Shown here: one piece after another, positions 1 to 7,496 of the stretch
Numbering within the stretch: position 1 is the first letter of the stretch
Layout: each line of letters begins with the position of its first letter
Source of the DNA: Thioalkalivibrio sp.
GTDB taxonomy: Bacteria > Pseudomonadota > Gammaproteobacteria > Ectothiorhodospirales > Ectothiorhodospiraceae
Direction: 5' to 3'
Assembly (NCBI GenBank): GCA_003553165.1
Contig: PUOZ01000097.1
Location: 1 to 11,781, forward strand
DNA length: 11,781 nt
Translations under genes and position numbers: made by a program
Notes under the pieces: generated by a model
Seen by the model: the letters and a program-made list of their open reading frames with translations, nothing else
Database searches by the model: none
Told to the model about the DNA's origin: nothing

Positions 1-1911
1 CTTCGGATCCTTGATCGGGAACGCGACCTCCACCCGGCGGAAGAAGTTACGCGGCATCCAGTCGGCGCTCGACATGAACAATTCGGGCTGGCCACCATTG
101 CCGAAGTAGAAGACGCGCGAGTGTTCGAGGAAGCGTCCGAGCACCGATCGCACCTCGATGTTCTCCGAGACGCCGGGCACCCCGGGGCGCAGGCAGCAGA
201 TTCCGCGCACCAGCAGCTTCACCTGTACCCCGGCACTGGAGGCCTGGTACAGCGCATGGATGACCTGCGGTTCGATCAGCGAGTTCATGCGCGCGGCAAT
301 CACGGCCGGCTTGCCGGCCGCGGCAAGCGCCGTTTCGCGCTCGATCCGTTCGATGATCGCGGCGTGCAGGGTGAACGGGGCCTGCAGCAGATCCCGCAGT
401 TGCGAGACCTTGCCCAGTCCCGTCAGCTGCTGGAAGACCCGGTGGACATCCTCGGTGATCACCGGGTCGGCGGTGAGCAGGCCGTAATCGGTGTATGCCT
501 TGGCGGTGCCGGCATGGTAGTTGCCGGTGCCGAGGTGGGCATAGCGGGTGATCTGGTCGTTGTCGCGGCGCACCACCAGGGCCATCTTCGCATGTGTCTT
601 GTAGCCGACGACGCCGTAGGTGATGTGTACCCCGGCATCCTGCATGCGGTTGGCGAGCTCGATGTTGGCCTCTTCGTCGAAGCGCGCGCGCAGCTCGATC
701 ACCACCGTGACCTCCTTGCCCGACTGCGCTGCCTCGATCAGCAGCTCGACCAGCTGCGAGCGGGTCCCGGTGCGATACAGCGTCTGCTTGATCGCGAGCA
801 CCGCCGGGTCGCGCGCGGCCTGGCGCACGAACTCGATCACCGGCATGAAGGACTCGTAGGGGTGGTGCAGCAGCAGTTCCTGCTTGCGGATCGCATCGAA
901 GATGCTGATGCCGGCCGCGTGGTACTTGGGCAGGCTGGGGATGAAGGGTGTGAACTTCAGATCGGTGCGGTCGACCAGGTCGTGCACCGCGATCAGGCGG
1001 TTCAGGTTCACCAGCCCGTGCACCTGGTACAACTCGCTCTCGGTCAGGTTGAAGTGCGCCAGCAGAAAGCGCGCGTCGTCTTCCGGGCAGTTGTCCGCGA
1101 TCTCGAGCCGGACGGCCTCCCCGTAGTTGCGCTGCGGCAACTCGCCTTCGAGGGCGTTCAGCAGATCGTCGATCTCCTCCTCGCGCACGAACAGGTCGGA
1201 GTTGCGCGTCAGCCGGAACTGGTAGCAGCCGGTGACCTTCATGCCCTGGAACAGTTCGCCGACATGGGCGTGCAGGATCGACGACAGGAACACGAAGTCG
1301 TTGTCCCCCTGGGCGACCTCGCGCGGTAGGCGAACCACGCGCGGCAGGGAGCGCGGCGCCTGCACCACGGCCCGGCGCGATTCGCGTCCGAAGGCATCCT
1401 TGCCCTTCAGGGTGACGATGAAGTTGAGACTCTTGTTCAGGACACGGGGGAAGGGATGCGCGGGATCGAGTCCGATCGGACTCAATACCGGCTGCAGCTG
1501 CTCCTTGAAGAAGGACTTCAGCCAGTTCTGCTGGGCCTCGTTCCAATGGGTGCGCCGGATGAAACGGATCTCCTTCTCGGCCAGCTCGGGAATCAGCACC
1601 TGGTTCAGGGTGCGGTACTGCTCGGCGACGAGCTGGTGGGCGATCACGCTGATCTTCGCCAGCTGTTCCTGGGCCGACAGCCCGTCGGGACCCGGGGCCT
1701 GGACGTTGAGCGCCACCTGCTGGCGCAGGGAACCCACCCTCACCTCGAAGAACTCGTCGAGATTGGTCGAGGAGATGCACAGGAGTCGCAGCCGCTCCAG
1801 CAACGGGTAGCTCTCGTCCAGCGCCAGTTCCAGCACCCGGCGGTTGAACTCGAGCAGCGAGAGTTCGCGGTTGAGGTACAGCTCCGGGTTGGTGAAGTCG
1901 ATGGCGTTCAT
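1..1911 (-). CDS. ppk: Polyphosphate kinase PPK1, 3' end beyond window
   Basis: PPK1 reversibly transfers the gamma-phosphate of ATP onto inorganic polyphosphate through a phosphohistidine enzyme. The window holds 637 codons; family members are about 690 residues, so some 50-60 C-terminal residues lie beyond base 1. Visible in order: the N-terminal helical domain starting MNAIDFTNPELYLNRELS with SSTNLDEFFEVRVG (about 47-60); the head domain (about 115-310); then the two phospholipase-D-like C domains. GYKTHAK places His440 at the position of the catalytic phosphohistidine (E. coli His435), RYAHLGTGNY holds His459, and LEHSRVFYFGNGG holds His597 (E. coli His592 equivalent). The ATG at 1909-1911 is the only usable start because an in-frame TAA lies five codons upstream. 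No clear Shine-Dalgarno precedes it. It lies 166 bases after argF on the same strand, with a palindromic element between, so it may be read through from argF or have its own promoter. Identity is very secure. Confidence 0.97.
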   Translation of the reverse strand, partial: MNAIDFTNPELYLNRELSLLEFNRRVLELALDESYPLLERLRLLCISSTNLDEFFEVRVGSLRQQVALNVQAPGPDGLSAQEQLAKISVIAHQLVAEQYRTLNQVLIPELAEKEIRFIRRTHWNEAQQNWLKSFFKEQLQPVLSPIGLDPAHPFPRVLNKSLNFIVTLKGKDAFGRESRRAVVQAPRSLPRVVRLPREVAQGDNDFVFLSSILHAHVGELFQGMKVTGCYQFRLTRNSDLFVREEEIDDLLNALEGELPQRNYGEAVRLEIADNCPEDDARFLLAHFNLTESELYQVHGLVNLNRLIAVHDLVDRTDLKFTPFIPSLPKYHAAGISIFDAIRKQELLLHHPYESFMPVIEFVRQAARDPAVLAIKQTLYRTGTRSQLVELLIEAAQSGKEVTVVIELRARFDEEANIELANRMQDAGVHITYGVVGYKTHAKMALVVRRDNDQITRYAHLGTGNYHAGTAKAYTDYGLLTADPVITEDVHRVFQQLTGLGKVSQLRDLLQAPFTLHAAIIERIERETALAAAGKPAVIAARMNSLIEPQVIHALYQASSAGVQVKLLVRGICCLRPGVPGVSENIEVRSVLGRFLEHSRVFYFGNGGQPELFMSSADWMPRNFFRRVEVAFPIKDPK

Positions 1912-1949
1912 GGCGATATCAGTGGCTTAATCGCAGAAGCCTAAACCAC

Positions 1950-2056
1950 TTTCACCACAAGGTATAGACGCGGGGTTGGTCGCGGGGTTTGGGCGGGCGG
2001 ATTCACTCCGAACCCCCGTCTAATCACTTCGTGTCTTCGCGGTCTTCGTGGTGAAA
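1950..2056. repeat. Intergenic inverted-repeat element between argF and ppk
   Basis: Seen directly: TTTCACCAC (1950-1958) is matched by its exact complement GTGGTGAAA (2048-2056). Inside these, TAGACGCGGGGTT (1965-1977) pairs imperfectly with AACCCCCGTCTA (2011-2022). The right half also holds three tandem units of 8-9 bases, CTTCGTGT, CTTCGCGGT and CTTCGTGGT (2027-2052). Motifs of the type GAAGACACGAAG next to TTCACCAC are, from memory, common in intergenic DNA of many proteobacteria. On the minus-strand transcript the region can fold into a long imperfect hairpin between argF and ppk and could attenuate or stabilise message. That function is inferred. Confidence 0.6.
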
Positions 2057-2077
2057 CCGCCCTTGATGGCCGGCGCG

Positions 2078-2989
2078 TCAGGGATGCAGGAGCAGGAACT
2101 CGATCAGGGCCTTCTGCGCGTGCAGGCGGTTTTCGGCCTCCTCCCAGATCACGCTCTGCGGACCTTCCAGCACCTCGGTGCTGACCTCTTCCTCGCGGTG
2201 CGCGGGCAGGCAGTACATGAACAGCGCATCGGGCCGTGCCAGTCGCATCATGGCGGCATCGACGAAGAAGCCGGTGAACGCCTGGCGGCGCGCGCTCTTC
2301 TCGTCCTCCTGGCCCATGCTGGCCCAGACATCGGTGACCACGAGGTCGGCGTCGCGCGCTGCCTGGCGCGGGTCGCGGACCAGTTCCAGCGCCGCGCCGG
2401 CCGCCGCGCCGATTTCGGGATCGGGGTCGTAGCCCTCGGGGCAGGCGGCGGCGAGCGTGAAACCGAGCTGGCGCGCGGCGTGGATGTAGCTGTTGCACAT
2501 GTTGTTGCCATCGCCGATCCAGGCCACGCGCTTGCCGCGGATATCGCCGCGCTGCTCGGTGTAGGTCTGCAGGTCGGCGAGCAGCTGCGCCGGGTGTTCC
2601 CGGTCGGTCAGGCCGTTGATCACGGGTACCGTGGCGTACCGGGCGAAGCGCTCGATCTTCTCGTGCTCGTAGGTGCGGATCATTACGCAGTCGACCATGC
2701 GCGACAGGACCCGGGCGGTGTCCTCGATGGGCTCGCCGCGGCCCAACTGAGTGTCGCGCGGCGACAGGAACAGGGCGTGACCGCCGAGCTGCTGCATGCC
2801 GACCTCGAACGAGACCCGGGTGCGCGTGGAAGACTTCTCGAAGATCATGCCCAGCATCTTGTTGCGCAGGATGTGATCGTGGTGTTTGCCGCTGCGGGTC
2901 TCGTGCTTGAGTTCGATCGCGCGCTGGATAACCTGCCGCACCTCGGCTCCGGTCAGGTCGGAGAAGCTAAGAAAATGTCGCAAAGTCAT
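2078..2989 (-). CDS. argF: Ornithine carbamoyltransferase
   Basis: Cytosolic enzyme of arginine biosynthesis: carbamoyl phosphate plus ornithine gives citrulline. At 303 residues it has the usual anabolic OTCase length. The carbamoyl-phosphate loop [12 protein letters not shown] is at about 53-64, HPAQ at 132-135, the ornithine-side GDGNNMCNS at about 159-167, DVWASMG at 220-226, and the catalytic-cysteine segment around Cys260. That segment reads [12 protein letters not shown] where most relatives have HCLPAHRGEEV, so the residue before the cysteine is Tyr rather than His and a Gly is replaced by Glu. The C-terminal [23 protein letters not shown] is typical of the family. The start ATG overlaps the argD stop as ATGA, with a weak AAAGG about 8 bases upstream, which suggests translational coupling to argD. 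The gene could not be confused with aspartate transcarbamylase because of the DVWASMG and CLP motifs. Confidence 0.96.
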   Translation of the reverse strand: MTLRHFLSFSDLTGAEVRQVIQRAIELKHETRSGKHHDHILRNKMLGMIFEKSSTRTRVSFEVGMQQLGGHALFLSPRDTQLGRGEPIEDTARVLSRMVDCVMIRTYEHEKIERFARYATVPVINGLTDREHPAQLLADLQTYTEQRGDIRGKRVAWIGDGNNMCNSYIHAARQLGFTLAAACPEGYDPDPEIGAAAGAALELVRDPRQAARDADLVVTDVWASMGQEDEKSARRQAFTGFFVDAAMMRLARPDALFMYCLPAHREEEVSTEVLEGPQSVIWEEAENRLHAQKALIEFLLLHP

Positions 2990-4182
2990 GCGGTAAGCCT
3001 TTGTTTTTCATTCTTTGTGATCAACTCCAACACGATGTCTGCCACCGTGTCCGCGATCTCGTTGACCTGCGCGTCGTTGATGATCAGGGGCGGCAGAAGG
3101 CGGATCACGCGTTCTGCCGTGACATTCAGGAGCAGGCCGCGGTCCAGAGCCTTCCGCACCAGTTCAGCGGCCGGGCGGTCCAGTTCCACGCCCAACATCA
3201 GCCCCCGGCCCCGAATCTCCAGGACCTCGCTGCGGTGGGCCAGGCGTTCCTCGAGCAGGCGCTTCAGTTGCTGTCCGTGTTCCTCCGCGTGTTCGCACAA
3301 GGCTTCCTCCTGCATCACGTCGAGGACGGTCAGGGCGGCGCGGCAGGCGAGGGGGTTGCCCCCGAAGGTGGTCCCATGACTGCCCGGCGTGAACAGATCC
3401 ACGGCGCGGCCGGAGACCAGGCTGGCACCGATCGGCACGCCGTTGCCGAGACCCTTGGCGAGGCTCAGCACGTCCGGGACGATCTCCTCGTGCTGGTAGG
3501 CGAACCAGCGGCCGGTGCGGCCAATGCCGGCCTGGATCTCGTCCAGCATCAGCAGCCAGTCGTTCTCGGTTGCGAGGCCGCGCAGGTCGCTTAGATACCC
3601 ATCGCGCGGGATGCGGATGCCGCCCTCACCGGTGATCGGCTCCACCAGGATCGCTGCCACTTCGGGGTCGTTGCGGTACTCGGCCACCGCCGCCGAGTCA
3701 CCGTAGGGCACCCGGACGAAGCCTTCGACCAGCGGCTCGAATCCCTTCTGGATCTTCGCGTTGCCGGTGGCCGACAGCGTCGCCAACGTGCGTCCGTGGA
3801 AGCTGCCCTCCATCACGATGATCTTGGGCCGGTCGATGCCGCGGCGGTGGCCGTGGAGGCGCGCCAGCTTGATCGCGGCCTCGTTGGCTTCGGCGCCGGA
3901 GTTGCAGAAGAAAGCCTGGTCCATGCCGGCCAGCGCACAGAGGCGGCGGGCCAGCTGCTCCTGCAGCGGAATGCGGTACAGGTTGGAGGTGTGGATCAGG
4001 GTGCAGGCCTGGTGTGCGATCGCGCAGCCGACCTTGGGGTGCGAGTGGCCCAGACCGCAAACGGCGATTCCGGACAGGGCATCAAGGTAACGCCGACCCT
4101 CGGTATCCCAAAGCCACGCGCCTTCGCCGCGTTCGAAGGCGACCGGCAATCGGTTATAAGTGGTTTGCAGGGCATCTGCCAT
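2986..4182 (-). CDS. argD: Acetylornithine aminotransferase
   Basis: PLP-dependent class III aminotransferase that converts N-acetylglutamate semialdehyde to N-acetylornithine; some members also act in lysine synthesis as succinyldiaminopimelate aminotransferase. The 398-residue protein shows [18 protein letters not shown] (about 91-108, phosphate binding), EGSFHGRT (125-132), EPITGEGG (181-188), [14 protein letters not shown] (about 211-224, with Asp214 for the pyridine nitrogen), [14 protein letters not shown] with Lys243 as the Schiff-base lysine, and [14 protein letters not shown]. The ATG at 4180-4182 is chosen because GGAGA (4189-4193) sits 6 bases upstream and the product begins like other ArgD proteins ([19 protein letters not shown]). 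The reading frame stays open to 4392 but that extension lacks a good start. The stop overlaps the argF start (ATGA). sodB ends 104 bases upstream on the same strand with a hairpin between, so an arg promoter in that gap or readthrough from sodB is possible. Confidence 0.96.
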   Translation of the reverse strand: MADALQTTYNRLPVAFERGEGAWLWDTEGRRYLDALSGIAVCGLGHSHPKVGCAIAHQACTLIHTSNLYRIPLQEQLARRLCALAGMDQAFFCNSGAEANEAAIKLARLHGHRRGIDRPKIIVMEGSFHGRTLATLSATGNAKIQKGFEPLVEGFVRVPYGDSAAVAEYRNDPEVAAILVEPITGEGGIRIPRDGYLSDLRGLATENDWLLMLDEIQAGIGRTGRWFAYQHEEIVPDVLSLAKGLGNGVPIGASLVSGRAVDLFTPGSHGTTFGGNPLACRAALTVLDVMQEEALCEHAEEHGQQLKRLLEERLAHRSEVLEIRGRGLMLGVELDRPAAELVRKALDRGLLLNVTAERVIRLLPPLIINDAQVNEIADTVADIVLELITKNEKQRLTA

Positions 4183-4242
4183 CAAGGATCTCCGAACGAA
4201 GAAGGCCGGTGACATCGGAAGACGCTGCACCGGCCCGGGGGC

Positions 4243-4265
4243 GAGGCACGGACCCACCGTGCCTC
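4243..4265 (-). terminator. Hairpin after sodB, possible terminator
   Basis: A perfect 9-bp stem, GAGGCACGG (4243-4251) with CCGTGCCTC (4257-4265), closes a 5-base loop. It begins 21 bases past the sodB stop in the direction of transcription. No U-tract follows on the minus-strand transcript (the next bases are GC-rich), so it is not a canonical intrinsic terminator. It could protect the sodB message 3' end or partially terminate before argD. Confidence 0.4.
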
Positions 4266-4286
4266 CTCGCCGCTTGAATTGTCGGA

Positions 4287-4868
4287 CTATTTCATCTGAC
4301 TGGCAACGAAGTCCCAGTTGACCACGTTCCAGAATCCCTCCAGGTACTTGGGCCGGGCGTTGCGATAGTCGATGTAGTAAGCGTGCTCCCACACGTCGGC
4401 GGTCAGCAGCGGTGTCTTGCCGTCGCGCATCGGGTTGGCCGCGTTGGAGGTGTTCACGATCTCCAGCGAGCCGTCACTGTTCTGCACCAGCCAGGTCCAG
4501 CCGGAGCCGAAGTTGTTCACGGCGGAGTCGTTGAATTTCTCCTTGAAGGCCGCAACCGAACCGAAGGCCGAGTTGATCGCGTCGGCCAGCTTGCCCGAGG
4601 GCTCGCCACCGCCATTGGGGGACATGCAGTTGAAGTAGAAGGTGTGGTTCCAGACCTGCGCACCGTTGTTGAAGATGCCGCCGGCCGGGGCCTTCTCGAC
4701 GATCTCCTCCAGCGAGGCGTTCTCGAACTCGCTGCCGGGCAGCAGACCATTGAGCTTGGTCACGTAGGTCGCATGATGCTTGTCGTGGTGAAACTCGAGG
4801 GTCTCCGCAGAGATGTGCGGTTCCAGTGCGTTCTTCTCGTAGGGCAGAGCCGGAAGTTCGTGAGCCAT
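4287..4868 (-). CDS. sodB: Superoxide dismutase, iron type
   Basis: Cytosolic dismutation of superoxide to hydrogen peroxide and oxygen. The 193-residue product is the normal size and closely resembles E. coli SodB from MAHELPALPYEKNALEPHIS to the WNVVNWDFVASQMK end. Metal ligands are His27 (in EFHHDKHH), His75 (QVWNHTFYF), Asp158 and His162 (DVWEHAYYIDYRNARP). Gln71 in GAQVWNH is the active-site glutamine placed as in Fe enzymes; Mn enzymes carry it later in the chain, so iron is the likely cofactor. One small departure is Phe79 where E. coli has Trp after TFY. The ATG at 4866-4868 follows a strong AAGGAGA (4875-4881) at 6 bases. A longer reading frame upstream to 5042 is an artefact. No signal peptide. 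It is divergent from the plus-strand transporter unit and upstream of argD-argF. Confidence 0.96.
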   Translation of the reverse strand: MAHELPALPYEKNALEPHISAETLEFHHDKHHATYVTKLNGLLPGSEFENASLEEIVEKAPAGGIFNNGAQVWNHTFYFNCMSPNGGGEPSGKLADAINSAFGSVAAFKEKFNDSAVNNFGSGWTWLVQNSDGSLEIVNTSNAANPMRDGKTPLLTADVWEHAYYIDYRNARPKYLEGFWNVVNWDFVASQMK

Positions 4869-4891
4869 GCGGGATCTCCTTATTTGATGGG

Positions 4892-4908
4892 CTGCGAATG
4901 CATTGCAG
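4892..4908. promoter_or_regulatory. Palindrome in the sodB leader
   Basis: CTGC (4892-4895), one unpaired G, the perfect 8-base palindrome AATGCATT (4897-4904), then GCAG (4905-4908). It lies between the probable sodB -10 element and the Shine-Dalgarno, so it could be an operator or an RNA hairpin in the 5' untranslated region. No specific regulator is assigned. Confidence 0.35.
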
Positions 4909-4926
4909 ATGTCTTCGGACCGACGA

Positions 4927-4955
4927 AAGATAGACATACCCTTGGCAGGATGCAA
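4927..4955 (-). promoter_or_regulatory. Probable sodB promoter
   Basis: On the minus strand TTGCAT (4950-4955) and TATCTT (4927-4932) are separated by exactly 17 bases. The first matches 3 of 6 and the second 4 of 6 positions of the sigma70 consensus. Predicted transcription start is near 4920, giving a leader of about 50 bases before the sodB ATG. Spacing and location are good, and the match is moderate. Confidence 0.4.
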
Positions 4956-5110
4956 TTCCCGACGCATTCGGTCAGCTTTGGCGGATGCACCTGGCACGGG
5001 ATGGCAGAACGCTCCGCGCGCAGGAGGAGGACGCGCCCACAAGCCCTGCTATCGCATGCAGAGGATGCCGTATCATGCCGGGCAACGCGAGAACACTGAC
5101 TGGAGGGCTC

Positions 5111-5188
5111 GTGTACCGACTGGTTCCTGCCGCGGACACTTTCATGCGACGACTACGCTCCATGTTCCGGAGCGGCATGTCAACGTGA
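5111..5188 (+). CDS. Possible 25-aa upstream ORF overlapping transporter start
   Basis: A GTG at 5111 sits 4 bases after GGAGG (5102-5106), the best Shine-Dalgarno upstream of the transporter. The frame encodes 25 residues (VYRLVPAADTFMRRLRSMFR then SGMST) and stops with TGA at 5186-5188, overlapping the proposed transporter GTG start as GTGA. A coupled leader peptide would explain why the transporter itself has only a distant GGAG. The peptide resembles nothing I recognise and may be chance. Low confidence. Confidence 0.2.
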   Translation: MYRLVPAADTFMRRLRSMFRSGMST

Positions 5189-6666
5189 CGGACGCTCCGC
5201 GCCCCACGCTTCCCGCCGAGAGTTCCGGCATGCGGATGGCCCGGGTGGGCCGCTGGCTTGGCCCCGCCGTGTTCGTCGCCTTTCTGATCCTTGCGCCGCC
5301 CCCGGCGTTCAGTCCCGAGGCCTGGCTGGTGCTGGGACTGACCCTGTTCATGGCGATCTGGTGGGTGACCGAGGCGGCCCCGATTCCGGTCACCGCGCTG
5401 ATGCCGATCGCGGTACTTCCGGTACTGGGCGTCGTGCCCATCGGCGAAGCCACTGCTCCCTACGCCAATCCCCTGATCTTCCTGTTCGTCGGCGGTTTTG
5501 CGGTCGCCCTGGCGGTCCAGCGCTGGAATCTGCACCGGCGAGTCGCGCTGAAGATCCTGCAGGTCTCCGGCAGCCGGCTGGATCGGTTGATTGGAGGTTT
5601 CATGGCGGCCACCGCCGGGCTCAGCATGTGGGTCAGCAACACCGCGACGGCGGCGCTGATGCTCCCGATCGCCCTGTCGGTGCTGGCGTTGGTCGAGTCG
5701 GACCAGGAGGCCCGCGAGGGCGGTTCGCGCCCCGCGATCGCGTTGCTGCTCGGGATTGCCTTTGCCGCGAACATCGGCGGCATGGCCACCCTGATCGGCT
5801 CGCCGCCGAACGCCCTGACCGCTGCGTTTCTGAACGAGCGCTACGATCTCCAGATCGATTTCGTGCAGTGGCTGATCATGGGTGTCCCCATCTCGGCCAC
5901 GCTGCTGCTGTTCACCTGGTGGTCCCTGACGCACTGGGTTTTTCCGGTACACCGGATCCGCCTGTCCGGGCTCGGTGACCTGCTCGCCGGCCAGCGCGAG
6001 GATCTGGGGGGCTGGTCCCCGGCCGAGCGGCGGGTTGCCGTGGTATTCGGGCTGGTCGCCCTGGCGTGGCTGTTCCGACCCCTGTTGAATCAATGGTTCC
6101 CGCTGGACCTCACCGATGCCGGCATCGCCATTCTGGGCGCGGCGGTGCTGTTCATCGTGCCTTCCGGGCGGCCGGAACAGCGTTGCCTACTGGCCTGGGA
6201 GAACACCCGTGACCTGCCCTGGGGCGTGCTTCTGCTCGTCGGTGGCGGGCTCAGCCTCGGTGCGGCCATCGAAGGCAGCGGGCTTGCGGCACTGACCGCG
6301 CAGACGCTGCACGGGGCGGTGGACCTGCCGTTCTGGGTCCTGGTCACCGGAGTGATCGTGCTGACGATGATCCTCAGTCACGTCACCAGCAACACGGCGA
6401 CCGCAGCGACGCTGCTGCCGCTGGTCGCGGCGCTGGCGCTGCAGGCACAGACCGCGCCGCTGCTGCTGGCCGTGCCCGTCGCGCTGGCGGCTTCCGCCGC
6501 GTTCATGCTGCCGGTTGCGACGCCGCCCAACGCGATCATCTTCGGTAGCGACCGCTTGACCGTGCTGGACATGATTCGTGGCGGGGCATTGCCCAGCCTG
6601 GCGGCCGTCCTGTTGCTGATCCTGGTCTCGCTGACCTGGATCGGATTCGCGCTCGGGTCCGGTTGA
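5185..6666 (+). CDS. SLC13/DASS family anion:sodium symporter
   Basis: Inner-membrane transporter of the divalent anion:sodium symporter family, whose members import dicarboxylates (succinate, malate, tartrate) or sulfate using the sodium gradient. The 493-residue hydrophobic protein carries the paired signature of the family: SNTATAALMLP (SNT at 151-153) and SNTATAATLLP (SNT at 402-404), each followed by a hairpin motif, IGSPPN (204-209) and VATPPN (444-449). These build the two pseudo-symmetric sodium/substrate sites. The opening WLVLGLTLFMAIWWVTEAAPIP and GGFAVALAVQRWNLHRRVAL are also typical. The GTG at 5185 is preferred because it gives a normal N-terminus and overlaps a short upstream ORF; ATG at 5230 or 5236 is a fair alternative. 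The frame is open back to 4903 but that part looks non-coding. Substrate cannot be read from sequence. It heads a plus-strand unit with two uncharacterised membrane genes. Confidence 0.9.
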   Translation: MTDAPRPTLPAESSGMRMARVGRWLGPAVFVAFLILAPPPAFSPEAWLVLGLTLFMAIWWVTEAAPIPVTALMPIAVLPVLGVVPIGEATAPYANPLIFLFVGGFAVALAVQRWNLHRRVALKILQVSGSRLDRLIGGFMAATAGLSMWVSNTATAALMLPIALSVLALVESDQEAREGGSRPAIALLLGIAFAANIGGMATLIGSPPNALTAAFLNERYDLQIDFVQWLIMGVPISATLLLFTWWSLTHWVFPVHRIRLSGLGDLLAGQREDLGGWSPAERRVAVVFGLVALAWLFRPLLNQWFPLDLTDAGIAILGAAVLFIVPSGRPEQRCLLAWENTRDLPWGVLLLVGGGLSLGAAIEGSGLAALTAQTLHGAVDLPFWVLVTGVIVLTMILSHVTSNTATAATLLPLVAALALQAQTAPLLLAVPVALAASAAFMLPVATPPNAIIFGSDRLTVLDMIRGGALPSLAAVLLLILVSLTWIGFALGSG

Positions 6667-6671
6667 CGGTC

Positions 6672-7496
6672 ATGGCATCCGGCCAGCGTGGTGGAGGACT
6701 GCGCGAGACGCTGAACGACATGCTCTGGCTCCTGCCAGCGCCCTTTCTGCTGATTCTTGCCGACCGGTTCGGATCGCTGCTGTCGGACCATGGATTTGTC
6801 GCTGCGGTGCTGGGCACGGCCGTCCTGATGGCCGCCGGCATCTGGCTGCGCGCCATCGTGCGCCGGCGGATCTTCCTCGCCGGGGCGCTGCGCGGGGAAA
6901 GCCCCTGGTATCGGCGGCTGCGGGGCGGTGCCGGCCTGGCCCTGGGCTCTCTGCTGGCGGCCGTGCCGCTCGCCGCGATCCTCCTTGTCGCGGTGATTCG
7001 TCCCACCGGATCCTACCTGCTGGTCGGGCTGGTGGTGAACGTGCCGGTACTGGTGCTGCTGCGGCAGTTCTGGGCGCGGCGCCTGGAGGCCCATGCAGTG
7101 TCCCGGTTCCAGCCGGTGCTCGCCCTGCGCCTGGCATTGGCGGTGAACTTCCTGCTCCTGTTTCCCGGACTGGCGCTGGCTGCGATGTTCCAGTCCTACC
7201 CGGATTTCGGCGCGCTGACGCTGACCGAGGCCATGCTGTCCGAGGCTGGACGACAGCAGGCTGAAAGCGGTCTTCTGCAGGGCCTGATGCAGCTCGCGGC
7301 GGCCAAGGATGCTCTTTCGTGGTGGCTGGGGCAGCAGATGCTGCCGGGGGCGATGCAGCCGGGACTGCAGTTGGCGGCCTGGGCCGTCCTGCTGGCAACC
7401 AATGCCCTGGTGGTATGGTCATACTTAATGGTGTGCGCGTCGGTGCTGACACTCCGGCACTGGCGGAGCTGGCACCCGGGAACAGGAAGATCATGA
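6672..7496 (+). CDS. Uncharacterised multi-span membrane protein
   Basis: I do not recognise the family. The 274-residue product is strongly hydrophobic with about six likely membrane spans near residues 17-30, 42-59, 87-109, 114-131, 148-170 and 235-260. An arginine-rich cytosolic-looking patch (LRAIVRRR, 59-66) follows the second span, and a roughly 60-residue soluble segment separates the last two. No catalytic motif, cofactor site or signal peptide is visible. ATG at 6672 lies 5 bases after the transporter stop; a TTG at 6663 would instead overlap that stop as TTGA and add three residues. Neither has an obvious Shine-Dalgarno, which fits coupling to the transporter. The stop overlaps the next gene's start by ATGA. 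Tight packing suggests it works with both neighbours, perhaps as a partner of the transporter or of the next protein. That role is inferred. Confidence 0.8.
   Translation: MASGQRGGGLRETLNDMLWLLPAPFLLILADRFGSLLSDHGFVAAVLGTAVLMAAGIWLRAIVRRRIFLAGALRGESPWYRRLRGGAGLALGSLLAAVPLAAILLVAVIRPTGSYLLVGLVVNVPVLVLLRQFWARRLEAHAVSRFQPVLALRLALAVNFLLLFPGLALAAMFQSYPDFGALTLTEAMLSEAGRQQAESGLLQGLMQLAAAKDALSWWLGQQMLPGAMQPGLQLAAWAVLLATNALVVWSYLMVCASVLTLRHWRSWHPGTGRS

Larger units (their letters stand above)
4869..5184. other. Divergent intergenic region, sodB and transporter
   Basis: This 316-base gap separates sodB (minus) from the DASS transporter (plus). The left part holds the sodB Shine-Dalgarno, a leader palindrome and a plausible sigma70-type promoter for sodB. 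The right part holds a possible 25-codon ORF overlapping the transporter start. I could not pick out a convincing plus-strand promoter. Reading frames run open through much of it on both strands, which is normal for DNA this GC-rich and is not evidence of genes. Confidence 0.5.

Noticed and set aside
121..1329. Long plus-strand frame antisense to ppk
   Set aside because: It lies opposite a certain PPK1 gene, and its product is His/Gln/Asp-rich as expected for the complement of a GC-rich gene.
2048..3379. 443-codon plus-strand frame across argF and part of argD
   Set aside because: Antisense to two well-identified genes, crosses their junction, and has no recognisable domain.
4903..5184. N-terminal extension of the transporter frame
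   Set aside because: Open frame only. It overlaps the sodB leader and promoter, and the encoded residues are unlike DASS N-termini.
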